A stretch of 64,000 nucleotides of DNA from JALYGJ01 sp036558545 (GCA_036558545.1 DATBFJ010000076.1:1-64000), one strand, 5' to 3'. Shown: positions 7,594 to 18,723, counted from the first letter of the stretch. Numbers and translations are program-made. Notes: generated by a model not told the origin, from the sequence alone.

Positions 7594-7635
7594 CCCGGCA
7601 CCCGGCACCCGGCACCCGGCACCCGGCACCCGGCA
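7594..7635. repeat. Heptanucleotide tandem repeat, six copies of CCCGGCA
   Basis: Six perfect head-to-tail copies fill 7594-7635, ending 14 nt upstream of the DUF2277 start codon. Seven-base units are not in register with codons, and the array sits in the 5' untranslated region. Such arrays change copy number by slippage and could alter promoter or RBS spacing. Confidence 0.9.
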
Positions 7636-8012
7636 CTGCCACGCGCCACCCGCGCTTTCTGTTCCAACTTTCGCCCTAGGGGGCTTGCGGAGCCGATTCG
7701 AGCAAATTCGTGGACTAGTCCTTCGCGGACGCAGCGAAGTCCAGATCAACGGTGGATCGACTGCTGCATCCAGGGAGTGGCAATGGTCGCAATGGCGACT
7801 TATCGGCCGCTTAAGCCGGGACGATCGGGCGACCCACGCGTTCAAATCATCCTCGGTAAACTTGCGGAGTCACAGGAGTCTCGCGAACGCGGTTGTCACC
7901 CCGCGTCCCAGGCGGCGCCCTTCGAGGGCGGACCGGCGAGAAGAGGGCTCGACGGCCGGCGCGGTCGAATCGGCCGACTCCGCGGACTCTGTAGCTTGCG
8001 GAGCGCGGACTC
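7636..8012. other. Intergenic region without a supportable gene
   Basis: About 377 nt between the heptamer array and the MFS-like transporter. Open frames here are low-complexity or antisense shadows. I see a perfect GGACTAGTCC palindrome at 7712-7721 but no convincing promoter. It must hold the divergent promoters for DUF2277 and the transporter. Confidence 0.5.
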
Positions 8013-9341
8013 TTGTTGGCCGTTACCACAATCGACGACTGGCGTCAGTTCGCTGCGCCCAGATTCCGCACGTACCAGGCGCTTGCCCTGACCCAGGGCG
8101 TCGTCAGCGTCCTCGCCAGCTTCGACGTCGTGATCCCGTTCGCGCTGGCCATTGGCTGTCCGCCGTTTGTCGCGGTTCTGCTCGGTGTCCTGCCGCTGGC
8201 CGGCGGTATGGGCCAGCTCGTGATGCCGCGCCTTCTGGATCGCACCGACGGGAACCTGCGCGGGTTGACTCTTTTCTTCGCGTCGATCTCGGAGCCGCGT
8301 GGCCTCTACCTTGCCGTGCTCGCGGCACTCGTCACCTTTGGCGTGGTCAGCGGGCCACTCGCGATCCTGTTGCTGGCTGTCGTCCTCGCCATAACGACGT
8401 TCGTCACCTCGATCGTGGGCGCCAACCTGTTGTCGTGGCACTCGGCGGTCCTGCCTGAGCAGGACCGCCGGTTGGTCGTCCCGCGCCTGCTCGCGGTGAG
8501 CCTCGCCATTGGCGCTCTGTTGCTGCTGCCGATCGCGGCCGCGCTCGACACGCTCTTCCATCAGTTCGGGCCGCTCGCATACGCGCTGCCGTTCGCCGTC
8601 TCGGGCCTGCTGGGCATTGCCGAGATCCACGTCATCCGCCAGCTCCGCCACCCGGGCAAGTTCATCGTCCCGAAGGCCGCGGAGACCACAAAAGCACAAC
8701 CCACGCCCGAATTGACGCGCTTCCTGAAGGTGAGCGCAGTGAATGCCTTCGGCATGGGTTTCGCCCCAACCATGTCGGTGTTCGCGATCACGGTCGTGGG
8801 TGTCAGCGCCGGTTTCACCGTGATGATCAGCTCGATCGGCACTTTGACCATGGTCGTGGCCGCGGCGTTCGCGGGTTCGCGCCTCGCGCGCGGATCGTCG
8901 ACCGTGATGCTCCGACAGTCCTTCGCGATCCGAGCCGTGGCCATGGCCGCGCCGTTGCTGGCGCTGCCCGGCGCGGCCTTCGCCCCAGTCTTCCTGATCG
9001 CATCGTCGATGCTCGGGGCCGTTGGTTTCGCGTTCGGGTCGCTGTCGGCAAACGAGAAGCTGTTCCGACTCATCAGCGGGCCGGCCGTCGTCCGCCAGCA
9101 CGCGCGTTACCTGGCACAGACATCCGGCGCCATGACCGCCGCCCAGTTCATGAGCGCTGCCGTCGTGGGGGTCGGTGGCCCGCTTGGCTATCCGGCTTTC
9201 GCGTTTCTCTATGCGGGCTCGACCGTGATGCGCGTCGTGGCATACCGTCGTGCCGGCGCGCCTCTGCCAAGAGAGCTCTCCGCGCCGGGTCCTTCTGTGC
9301 CAGCCGCCGTGTCCGCCACGTATGGGACGGCGGAGGCCTGA
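8013..9341 (+). CDS. MFS-like multi-pass membrane transporter
   Basis: 442 aa, about 12 hydrophobic segments in two halves with a central hydrophilic loop near residues 215-235, the general plan of major facilitator permeases. Segments such as CPPFVAVLLGVLPLAGGMGQLV and GFAPTMSVFAITVVGVSAGF are helix-dense. No substrate-specific motif recognised. TTG start at 8013 (8016 is an in-frame TTG alternative) is supported by GGAG at 8000-8003. The TGA stop lies in the loop of a long terminator hairpin. Confidence 0.7.
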   Translation: MLAVTTIDDWRQFAAPRFRTYQALALTQGVVSVLASFDVVIPFALAIGCPPFVAVLLGVLPLAGGMGQLVMPRLLDRTDGNLRGLTLFFASISEPRGLYLAVLAALVTFGVVSGPLAILLLAVVLAITTFVTSIVGANLLSWHSAVLPEQDRRLVVPRLLAVSLAIGALLLLPIAAALDTLFHQFGPLAYALPFAVSGLLGIAEIHVIRQLRHPGKFIVPKAAETTKAQPTPELTRFLKVSAVNAFGMGFAPTMSVFAITVVGVSAGFTVMISSIGTLTMVVAAAFAGSRLARGSSTVMLRQSFAIRAVAMAAPLLALPGAAFAPVFLIASSMLGAVGFAFGSLSANEKLFRLISGPAVVRQHARYLAQTSGAMTAAQFMSAAVVGVGGPLGYPAFAFLYAGSTVMRVVAYRRAGAPLPRELSAPGPSVPAAVSATYGTAEA

Positions 9342-9356
9342 GGCCTCCGCCGTCCC
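9324..9356. terminator. Perfect 15-bp hairpin with the transporter stop codon as its loop
   Basis: GGGACGGCGGAGGCC (9324-9338) pairs with GGCCTCCGCCGTCCC (9342-9356) around TGA, which is the stop codon of the transporter gene. It separates convergent genes (next stop at 9388) and can act on both strands. No U-run follows. Confidence 0.8.
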
Positions 9357-9387
9357 GCGTCTTCGATCAAGCGCCTACCTGGCGTGT

Positions 9388-10161
9388 TCAGGCGGGCGGC
9401 GCTGCCGAAGTCTGTTCAGTTGTCTCGTGATGGAAGATCGAACCTATGCGCCACGGCGTCCCGAGCATCGGGAGCAGCCAGCGGTCGACGCCGTAGTAAC
9501 CGGCGACGCGCCAGGCAAGCATCACGCCGATCGCGAAGGTGAACAGCACCGGGTTCGATGAGGTCGATCCCGCGAGCAGGTAGGACACGTTCATCAGCGC
9601 GCCGAAGAAGGCGGCGATGCCGGTCAGCGCTCCGAAAATCAGGCCAAGGCCCACCGCGATCTCGCCGAGGGTAACGAGCGGCGCGAACCATGTCTGGGCA
9701 TTGTTGTTGATCAGCAGCTGAATGAAGTCTCGATACCAGTCGTAGGTGATCGCGGCATGGCCACTCGATCCGGCCGCCGGGATCGCCACAGCGTTGTTCC
9801 AGTAGCCAAGCAGCGCGGAGCCACCATCGACCCAACCGGTGCCGGTCAGCTTGTGCAACCCGGCGTCGAGCCAGGCAAAGCCGAGGAAGACCCGGATCGG
9901 CAGCCACACCCAGCCCGCGTAGCGGTTGCTGAACAGGAAGCGCGCGAACGGAGGTCCTTCGACCTCTACGGTATCGGCGCCCGGCTCGTTGCGATAGCGC
10001 AGGTACAGCGCGATCACGAGCACGATGAATGAAATCCAGAAAATCCAAGTGACGATCGTCCGAACGTCGCCGGTCAGGTTGATCGCGCCCCAAATGAGCC
10101 CGACCAGGCTGAGCACGGCCAGCGCGCCGGAGACCCAGATCGCCCACCGCAGCCAGTTCAC
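9388..10161 (-). CDS. DoxX-family membrane protein
   Basis: 257 aa with N-terminal hydrophobic helices, then the DoxX-like core RVFLGFAWLDAGLHKLTGTG, TLGEIAVGLGLIFG and GALMNVSYLLAGSTSSNPVLF. DoxX proteins are four-helix membrane proteins linked to quinone or thiosulfate metabolism and oxidative stress, function often unclear. GTG at 10161 is chosen because AAGGAGG lies about 7 nt upstream; the longer frame to 10251 has no RBS. Stands alone between terminator-like hairpins. Confidence 0.82.
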   Translation of the reverse strand: MNWLRWAIWVSGALAVLSLVGLIWGAINLTGDVRTIVTWIFWISFIVLVIALYLRYRNEPGADTVEVEGPPFARFLFSNRYAGWVWLPIRVFLGFAWLDAGLHKLTGTGWVDGGSALLGYWNNAVAIPAAGSSGHAAITYDWYRDFIQLLINNNAQTWFAPLVTLGEIAVGLGLIFGALTGIAAFFGALMNVSYLLAGSTSSNPVLFTFAIGVMLAWRVAGYYGVDRWLLPMLGTPWRIGSIFHHETTEQTSAAPPA

Positions 10162-10340
10162 GAGAGAACCTCCTTGACTAGTCCGTCGACGCCATCCGTC
10201 GACTGAGACATCAAGAGCCTGATTGTTCGGGTGCAACCGCAGGAGGGCCACATGGCCCTATTGGCGGGCCAAACGGTCCGCTGCGGGCGGGACCTCATTC
10301 GCAGCCGCCGTCCGGGAGTTACAGGTTTCGAGGCAACACC

Positions 10341-10376
10341 AAAGGCGGCGATCCGCTTCTGCGGATCGCCGCCTTT
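10341..10376. terminator. Perfect 16-bp hairpin, bidirectional terminator
   Basis: AAAGGCGGCGATCCGC (10341-10356) pairs with GCGGATCGCCGCCTTT (10361-10376), with loop TTCT. It follows the minus-strand 66-aa gene (ends 10403) and precedes the DoxX gene region. The A and T ends give a short U-tract on either strand. Confidence 0.78.
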
Positions 10377-10402
10377 CCAAAGGATGATCTAGCTGCGAAG
10401 GC

Positions 10403-10603
10403 CTAGCGCGACGGGCCGCGCACCTCCAGCAGATGAGCCTTCCAGCCGTCAGGCGCCGAGTCCAAGCTGCTGCCCTGCCAGCCGCACGTGCACGTAACGA
10501 GCTGCTCGCGATGCTGATAGCGATCGATCAGGTGCTTGAACGGCTCCGGCGGCGCGTCCTTGGGGACGGAGCGGCGCCAGACAGAAGAGCTTGAGGTTGT
10601 CAC
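10403..10603 (-). CDS. Small hypothetical protein (66 aa) with CTC zinc-ribbon-like knuckle
   Basis: The protein reads VTCTCGWQGSS in its second half, with CxC and nearby His residues (HLIDRYQH, KAHLLEV) that could bind a metal. It is hydrophilic, with no signal peptide. A perfect terminator hairpin just downstream supports a real transcript. No family recognised. Confidence 0.55.
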   Translation of the reverse strand: MTTSSSSVWRRSVPKDAPPEPFKHLIDRYQHREQLVTCTCGWQGSSLDSAPDGWKAHLLEVRGPSR

Positions 10604-10762
10604 TCGTTATCGACCTCTCGTGGTACGGTCCTGGAGCCGGCCGGCGTCGACGATGCCGTCACGAAACGTTCATGCCGTGGCCATTGTGAAACCGCGGTCG
10701 CGTCGTTCGCTGGGCTGTTGACGTGCCGACCAAACTCCCTCGGAAAAGGTCTCAATATTCTA

Positions 10763-11503
10763 ATGGATTTTGCGGATTCGAGCCATATCCGGGCCCTTGG
10801 TGAGGACATCGTCAATAGTTACCTGATCTCTGAGTCCGCGGGCGTGACGATCGTGGACGCGGGCGTTCCCGGCTACTGGTCACTGGTCCCGGGTGCCCTG
10901 GCCGACATGGGCAAGACGGTCGATGACGTGCGCGCAATTCTGCTGACGCACGGTCATTCGGATCACATCGGCTTTGCGGAACGTGCAAGGCGCGAGCGCG
11001 GTTGGCCGGTTTCCGTTCATGAGTTGGATGCCGCGCTCGCGCGTGGCGAGATACCCAACCCGGCAAAGGGAGCGGGTACATCGACGCGTATCGCGCCGTT
11101 GCTCCGGTTCCTGATCTTTTCCGCTCGCCGCGGCGCACTCCGTCAGATGCATCTGGGCGTCGTCTCGACATTCGGCAACGGCGCGACGCTGGATGTTCCT
11201 GGCGCGCCCCGCGTCATCCACGTACCCGGCCACACGCCCGGCAGTGCCGCTCTCTTCCTTGAAGCGGACAAGACTCTGTTCGTTGGCGACGCGATCGCGA
11301 CCTACGCCGTGACCAACGGCGTCAGCGGCCCTCAGATCGCGCCGTTTGGTGCTGACCGGGCTGAGGCGCTGAATTCACTTGCCCGGCTCGAGGATCTCGA
11401 CGCCACCTACGTGCTGCCCGGTCACGGCCCGGCCTGGACCCACGGGATCGGTGCCGCGGTTGCCGAGGTTCGCAAACGGTATGAGGCGACGGTGAAGGTC
11501 TAG
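10763..11503 (+). CDS. MBL-fold metallohydrolase
   Basis: 246 aa from ATG 10763 (an in-frame TTG at 10718 adds 15 residues without MBL character). Metal motifs: LTHGHSDHIG, HVPGHTPGSAALF, FVGDAIATYAV and LPGHGPAW. This is the generic MBL hydrolase set; substrate unknown. Its TAG stop and the TAG stop of the convergent gene share the palindrome CTAG at 11500-11503. Confidence 0.82.
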   Translation: MDFADSSHIRALGEDIVNSYLISESAGVTIVDAGVPGYWSLVPGALADMGKTVDDVRAILLTHGHSDHIGFAERARRERGWPVSVHELDAALARGEIPNPAKGAGTSTRIAPLLRFLIFSARRGALRQMHLGVVSTFGNGATLDVPGAPRVIHVPGHTPGSAALFLEADKTLFVGDAIATYAVTNGVSGPQIAPFGADRAEALNSLARLEDLDATYVLPGHGPAWTHGIGAAVAEVRKRYEATVKV

Positions 11504-12216
11504 AAGGCTCCGATCAGGAATAGTCCGACCACGAGGGCGCCGAAACCGACAACGCAGATGAGGCCCTCCAGGGCCCATATCGGCCATCGTTGCGAGAACC
11601 GCACGGCAGTCAGATTGAGGGCGCTGTGTACGACCGCATTGATGAGAAAGGTTATGGGTGCGGCCGCCACGATCACGGTCATGCCGATATGAAATGCCGT
11701 CACACCGGTTCGCTCCAACGCGGCCCAGATTGGCGCCGATGGGCCAAAAGCGGCGGGCGGAATGAGCTGGCGCACCCGTTCCGCCTCTGGGTCGGTGCGG
11801 TTGGCCATGCGCGCGATGACTGCGCCATTGATGAACGTATAGGCCACCTCGATGGTCGCCCAGCCAAAACCGAGCCAGATCGCGGTGGCGAGGTCGCGAC
11901 CGATCACAAGCACTGCGATCAAGCGGACGATTTCCTCCGCCGGGCCTGAAGCTGCGACGACTAGGGTCTGCGCCCGCTCGATGGATCCGAAAAGGCGGAT
12001 GCCCACCAGCGCGACCGGCGAACGCAGCGCCAGTGCGATGGTCCAGGCAACAGCGCCCGAAGCAAACGGCCCCCATTGGGGCGGATACCCGCTGACGACA
12101 ATAAGAATGCCGAAGGCGATCGGTACGAGGGCCAGCAGGACGGCCGACAACGCGAGAGTCCGGCGCATCTGGCTCGAGTCGATCTCGGCTGCGTCCACCG
12201 GCACATCATGCGCCAA
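11500..12216 (-). CDS. YhfC-like intramembrane protease family protein (putative)
   Basis: 238 aa, about 6-7 hydrophobic helices. Conserved polar residues sit inside helices: GPAEEIVRLIAVL, GFGWATIEVAYT, ERTGVTAFHIGMTVIV and NAVVHSALNL. This spacing of Glu/Glu, Glu, Glu-Arg/His and His resembles the YhfC (PF10086) putative glutamic intramembrane proteases. TTG start at 12216 is the longest; an internal ATG at residue 17 is possible. It is divergent from the P-type ATPase gene with 70 nt between. Confidence 0.55.
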   Translation of the reverse strand: MAHDVPVDAAEIDSSQMRRTLALSAVLLALVPIAFGILIVVSGYPPQWGPFASGAVAWTIALALRSPVALVGIRLFGSIERAQTLVVAASGPAEEIVRLIAVLVIGRDLATAIWLGFGWATIEVAYTFINGAVIARMANRTDPEAERVRQLIPPAAFGPSAPIWAALERTGVTAFHIGMTVIVAAAPITFLINAVVHSALNLTAVRFSQRWPIWALEGLICVVGFGALVVGLFLIGAF

Positions 12217-12286
12217 GAGTCATGGGCGGACGCTGCTCAGGTAAATCACAGCAACGCGGCGCTCGAGGGCAAGTAGCGTTCCCCAG

Positions 12287-14806
<2,520 letters not shown>

Positions 14807-14807
14807 C

Positions 14808-14925
14808 CTTGTCAAGAGCCTGTCAATAGCTTGTCAAGCCCCTGGTTCACGCTCAAAAGGGCTTGTCAAGGCCTTTGTCAAGAGGTAGAATTGGCTGCGA
14901 ACGCCTTGTCAAGACTTGACAAGGC
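14808..14925. promoter_or_regulatory. Phased array of seven TTGTCAA-type elements upstream of dnaG
   Basis: CTTGTCAAG or near copies are centred at 14812, 14823 (degenerate), 14834, 14866, 14878, 14909 and 14919 (inverted form CTTGACAAG). Centre spacings of 11, 11, 32, 12, 31 and 10 nt are close to whole helical turns. The last two form a perfect 11-bp inverted repeat around one base (14903-14925). One element is the -35 box of the dnaG promoter. This looks like an operator array for an unidentified regulator. Confidence 0.6.
14863..14891 (+). promoter_or_regulatory. Promoter of the dnaG-rpoD operon
   Basis: TTGTCA (14863-14868), 17-nt spacer, TAGAAT (14886-14891). The predicted start near 14898 puts the 23-bp inverted repeat at about +6 to +28. 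The -35 box is embedded in one of the TTGTCAA elements. Confidence 0.6.
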
Positions 14926-14991
14926 CATACGTGTGTCCGGCGCCTGACAGGGCCGACCACAGACACACGCAGCCGTGAACAGACGTCTCCT

Positions 14992-16983
14992 TTGCAGGCG
15001 CTCTCGGAGGTCATTCCCACGTCAGTCGGCGCAGCCGCAGAAGTCAAACAGAAGATCAACCTTGTTGAGCTGATCGGCGAGACCGTTCAGCTGCGCAAGG
15101 CCGGTGCCTCATACAAGGGTCTTTGCCCGTTCCACGGTGAAAAGACGCCGTCGTTCACCGTTACGCCAGCGCGCGAAAGTTGGAAGTGCTTTGGCTGCGG
15201 CCGCGGTGGCGACGTTTTCAACTTCGTGATGGAGCGCGACTCGATCGACTTTCCCGAGGCACTCAGACGGCTCGCGCAGCGAGCCGGCGTAGAGCTGAGC
15301 GAGCGAACCAGCAGAGAGGACGCGCAGCGCAAGCGACTGCGCGAGGTGCTCGATGCCGCGATCGCCTTCTATCACCGGGTGCTGACGGAGAGCCGACACG
15401 GCCAACCGGCGCTCGACTACCTGCATTCGCGCGGTTTCACAGACACAACCATCTCGGCACAACTGCTGGGCTACTCGGTCGACGCCTGGGACACGCTGTC
15501 TCGTGCACTCATCGAGAAGCGAAACTTCCGGCTGGAGGAACTCGAGGCGGCCGGGCTTGTCACGCGCCGTCGTGGTGGTCGCGGAGCCTATGACCGTTTC
15601 CGGGGCCGGATCATCTTCCCGATACGTGACGCCAGCGGGAACGCGACGGGCTTGGGCGGCCGGATCATCGGTAGCGAGAAAGAGGCACGCCAGGACGGTC
15701 GCGATCCGGGTCCCAAGTACCTCAACTCGCCCGCAACGTTGCTCTTTGACAAGAGCCGGACGCTTTACCTCATCGACCGAGCGAAGTCGGCGATTCGCAA
15801 GCAGGGCGTCGCCGTGTTCGTCGAGGGCAACACGGACGCATTGATGGCCCACCAGCAGGGCTTCGAGAACGTCGTCGGCACCCTCGGCACGGCACTCACC
15901 GCAGCGCAGATCGAGCTTGTCACTCGATACGCCCCAAGAATCGCGATGGCATATGACGTGGATGCCGCCGGCCAGGGCGCCGCCACGTTTGGTGCCACGG
16001 AGCTTTCGGCGCTCGTCGGCGAGATCGAACGCAGCGCGCACAAGGGCCGCCTTACGGACGTGGGCGTCGTCCGGCTGCCAGACGGCAGGGATCCCGATGA
16101 GGTCATGCGTGACGACCCGGCGCTGTGGAAGGAGGCGGCGGACAATCCGCAGCCGATCGTCGAGTACCTGATCGATAACTTTGCCAGGCGCCACGACCCG
16201 CGCACCCTCGCCGGCCGCGAGAAGCTCGTGGCCGCCGTGATGCCAACCATCAGGCGCGTTACCAACCCCACACAACGCGATGGGTACCTCCAGCTCCTGG
16301 CTCGTCGCTCGGGAGTAGACGAGCGCGTGCTGCTCGAGGAGCTCAAGCGTCCCGATGAGGTCGCCCGGGTGGTGGGTCGGCCCGAGGCGCACGTCGGGGC
16401 CAAGATCAACCTCGAGGCAGTCCTTTCAAGTCCGGATGCGCTGGATCCGGAGTCGGTCGGACAGCTCATCCGGAGGGCGGAATTCAGCCTCCTGCGGCTG
16501 CTGCTCTTGCGCCCGTACCTGCGCAGCGAGCTCGACGGTGGAGTTGAAAAGGACATCGAGTTCGTAAGCACGCCAGCTCGTGAAATCTGGAATCGGTTGC
16601 ACGAACAGCCGATTGCCGGCTTCGATCGGCAGGCGTTCGTCGACTCGCTCGACGCGACGCTGGCGGGCGTGGTGCGCACGATGTTCGCGGACCTCGAGCC
16701 GCTGCCCGACGACGATGTCGCGCTGCGTCAGGCCCTGGACCAGAGCCTGCTGACACTGCGGCGCAATCGCATCGACGAGGAGATCGGAGCCAAGGAGTTC
16801 GACATCCGCGAAGCAGAGGCAGCGGGTGACAGGCAGACGGCGGAAAGCCTGCTGCGTGAAGTAAGCGATCTGAAGCAACACCGGCTCGATCTGGATCGGC
16901 GCCGCAACGAAACGACAGTTCTCAGTCAGAAAAGACCAAACCCAACACCGGCTGCGGCCGGAGCAACAGGAGGCACTGCCTAA
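14992..16983 (+). CDS. dnaG: DNA primase DnaG
   Basis: 663 aa, TTG start. N-terminal CHC2 zinc finger (CPFHGEKTPSF then WKCFGCGRGGD), RNA-polymerase core, and Toprim motifs (VEGNTDALMAHQQGF, LGTALT, AYDVDAAGQGAA, GRDPDEVMRDDPALW). The usual EGYxD of Toprim reads EGNTD here, a small deviation that keeps Glu and Asp. It synthesises primers for replication and has a C-terminal helicase-interaction region. The TAA stop abuts the rpoD ATG (TAAATG), giving the classical dnaG-rpoD operon. Confidence 0.95.
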   Translation: MQALSEVIPTSVGAAAEVKQKINLVELIGETVQLRKAGASYKGLCPFHGEKTPSFTVTPARESWKCFGCGRGGDVFNFVMERDSIDFPEALRRLAQRAGVELSERTSREDAQRKRLREVLDAAIAFYHRVLTESRHGQPALDYLHSRGFTDTTISAQLLGYSVDAWDTLSRALIEKRNFRLEELEAAGLVTRRRGGRGAYDRFRGRIIFPIRDASGNATGLGGRIIGSEKEARQDGRDPGPKYLNSPATLLFDKSRTLYLIDRAKSAIRKQGVAVFVEGNTDALMAHQQGFENVVGTLGTALTAAQIELVTRYAPRIAMAYDVDAAGQGAATFGATELSALVGEIERSAHKGRLTDVGVVRLPDGRDPDEVMRDDPALWKEAADNPQPIVEYLIDNFARRHDPRTLAGREKLVAAVMPTIRRVTNPTQRDGYLQLLARRSGVDERVLLEELKRPDEVARVVGRPEAHVGAKINLEAVLSSPDALDPESVGQLIRRAEFSLLRLLLLRPYLRSELDGGVEKDIEFVSTPAREIWNRLHEQPIAGFDRQAFVDSLDATLAGVVRTMFADLEPLPDDDVALRQALDQSLLTLRRNRIDEEIGAKEFDIREAEAAGDRQTAESLLREVSDLKQHRLDLDRRRNETTVLSQKRPNPTPAAAGATGGTA

Positions 16984-18630
16984 ATGGACGTAGGTGACAA
17001 GCAACTGGTAGCAAGCGTTCTGGAGCGCGGCCGCCGTCGCCGTGACGACGACGACCTCAATGAAAGCAAGGACGAGCTCGACGAAGGCAGAGCTGACGAT
17101 GGCCTGTCCGTGGCCGGCGAGCTGGGCGTCGAGGTAGCCCTCGATGATTCCGATTCCAAGCCGTGGGAGGAGCCGCCCGCCAAGCTCGATCCCGAGACGG
17201 CGGAAGAGCCGACCGCCGAGGAGCTGGACGCGATCGCGGCCGACATGATCGGCATCGATGACCCCGTGCGCATGTACCTGAAGGAAATCGGCAAGGTGCC
17301 GCTGCTCAACGCCGAGGAAGAGGTTGTCCTGGCCAAGGCGATCGAGCTGGGCGAGCAGATCATCGACGAGCCGCAGAAGGCCGTTCTTTCGCTGTGGGAG
17401 TGGACGAAAAACGAGACCGAGCCGAAGACTCGAACCAAGTTCCCGCAGCACCGCCTGCCGTACAAGGACGAGACGGACCGCATCGTCCGTGGCGCCTTCG
17501 CTTCGGCGGAGAAGGACGGACTGCTCCAGGAGACGAGCGACTTCCATTTCGTCAAGGCGGGCAAGACGGTCGAAGGCGACACCGCCAAGGAGACGCTCAA
17601 GGACCTGAAGCACCACGCGGCCGCGTACAACGACGCGCGCAACGCCGAGAACTTCACCGAGCTCGTCGATTTCGCCTTCCGGGCGGCGCATTCGCCGGAC
17701 ACGGAGACGCACGACAACTCGGCGGTCCGCGCCGTCTACGACTGGACGCTGGGCGTTGCCCACGAGGCGCTGCGGCGCTGGATCATGGGCGGCCACGACG
17801 CCGAGCTGATGGCTGAAATGGGTTGGACGACCGAGCAGGACACGTCGCTCAAGCCGCGCGACCGGCGTGGCGTTCTTGTGCGCATCGGCCGCGAGGGAAG
17901 GGAACAGCTGACCTCAGCCAACCTGCGCCTCGTCGTATCGATCGCCAAGAAGTACATCGGCCGTGGCATGTCGTTCCTTGACCTGATCCAGGAGGGCAAC
18001 ATCGGCCTCATCCGCGCAGTCGAGAAGTTCGACTACGAGAAGGGCTTCAAGTTCTCGACTTACGCCACTTGGTGGATTCGGCAGGCGATCACGCGTGCGA
18101 TCGCTGATCAGGCGCGCACGATCCGCATCCCGGTCCACATGGTTGAGACGATCAACCGCCTGATCCGCGTCAGCCGCGGGCTGCTCCAGGACCTGGGTCG
18201 CGAGCCCACGGTCGAGGAGATCGCTGAGGCGATGTCCAGGGGCCAGGAAGTGGTCGTCACGCCCGACAAGGTGCGCGAGATCATCAAGGTTTCGCAGGAG
18301 CCGGTCTCGCTGGAGACGCCGATCGGCGAGGAAGAGGACAGCCACCTGGGCGATTTCATCGAGGACAGGGCCGCCCTCGCGCCGGCGGAAGCGGCGTCGC
18401 ACCAGCTGCTCAAGGAGCAGGTCGAGGCGGTGCTCGATTCACTCAGCGGGCGCGAGCGACGCGTTCTCCAGCTCCGCTTCGGACTCGAGGACGGCCGCGC
18501 CCGCACGCTCGAGGAAGTTGGCAAGGAGTTCAACGTGACGCGCGAGCGCATTCGCCAGATCGAGGCGAAGGCGTTGCGCAAGCTGCGCCACCCATCGCGC
18601 TCGCGCAAGCTCAAGGACTATCTCGAATAG
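16984..18630 (+). CDS. rpoD: RNA polymerase primary sigma factor RpoD/SigA
   Basis: 548 aa. An acidic/basic N-terminal stretch, then region 1.2 (DDPVRMYLKEIGKVPLL), a non-conserved insert of about 170 aa, region 2 (ANLRLVVSIAKKYIGRGMS, DLIQEGNIGLIRAVEKFDY, KFSTYATWWIRQAI), region 3, and region 4 HTH (EEVGKEFNVTRERIRQIEAK). This is the housekeeping sigma factor that recognises TTGACA/TATAAT-type promoters like those seen in this window. Second gene of the dnaG operon, closed by a strong terminator at 18693. Confidence 0.96.
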   Translation: MDVGDKQLVASVLERGRRRRDDDDLNESKDELDEGRADDGLSVAGELGVEVALDDSDSKPWEEPPAKLDPETAEEPTAEELDAIAADMIGIDDPVRMYLKEIGKVPLLNAEEEVVLAKAIELGEQIIDEPQKAVLSLWEWTKNETEPKTRTKFPQHRLPYKDETDRIVRGAFASAEKDGLLQETSDFHFVKAGKTVEGDTAKETLKDLKHHAAAYNDARNAENFTELVDFAFRAAHSPDTETHDNSAVRAVYDWTLGVAHEALRRWIMGGHDAELMAEMGWTTEQDTSLKPRDRRGVLVRIGREGREQLTSANLRLVVSIAKKYIGRGMSFLDLIQEGNIGLIRAVEKFDYEKGFKFSTYATWWIRQAITRAIADQARTIRIPVHMVETINRLIRVSRGLLQDLGREPTVEEIAEAMSRGQEVVVTPDKVREIIKVSQEPVSLETPIGEEEDSHLGDFIEDRAALAPAEAASHQLLKEQVEAVLDSLSGRERRVLQLRFGLEDGRARTLEEVGKEFNVTRERIRQIEAKALRKLRHPSRSRKLKDYLE

Positions 18631-18692
18631 GTCGTTCGGCAAGGTCCGCGGCTCGTCCCGCGAGCCAAGCCACCGAAAGTCTGGTTCATATC

Positions 18693-18723
18693 GCCGCCCG
18701 ACGGTCACGTCGGGCGGCTTTTT
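18693..18723 (+). terminator. Rho-independent terminator of dnaG-rpoD
   Basis: GCCGCCCGACG (18693-18703) pairs with CGTCGGGCGGC (18708-18718), loop GTCA, followed by TTTTT (18719-18723). Confidence 0.93.

Noticed and set aside
7594..7635. CCCGGCA array as a CRISPR or coding repeat
   Set aside because: Units are 7 bp with no spacers, so not CRISPR. The frame that reads through it (GCRVPGA repeats) lies upstream of the DUF2277 family start and is not conserved-looking.
7896..9101. 401-aa minus-strand frame opposite the MFS-like gene
   Set aside because: Antisense low-complexity product rich in Arg, Asp, Gln and His. The plus strand encodes a coherent 12-helix protein.
12217..12286. M-box or other Mg2+ riboswitch before the P-type ATPase
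   Set aside because: Only 70 nt are available and no riboswitch core is visible.
16984..18630. Long insert in RpoD between regions 1.2 and 2 as a foreign domain
   Set aside because: Non-conserved inserts of this kind are normal in primary sigma factors.
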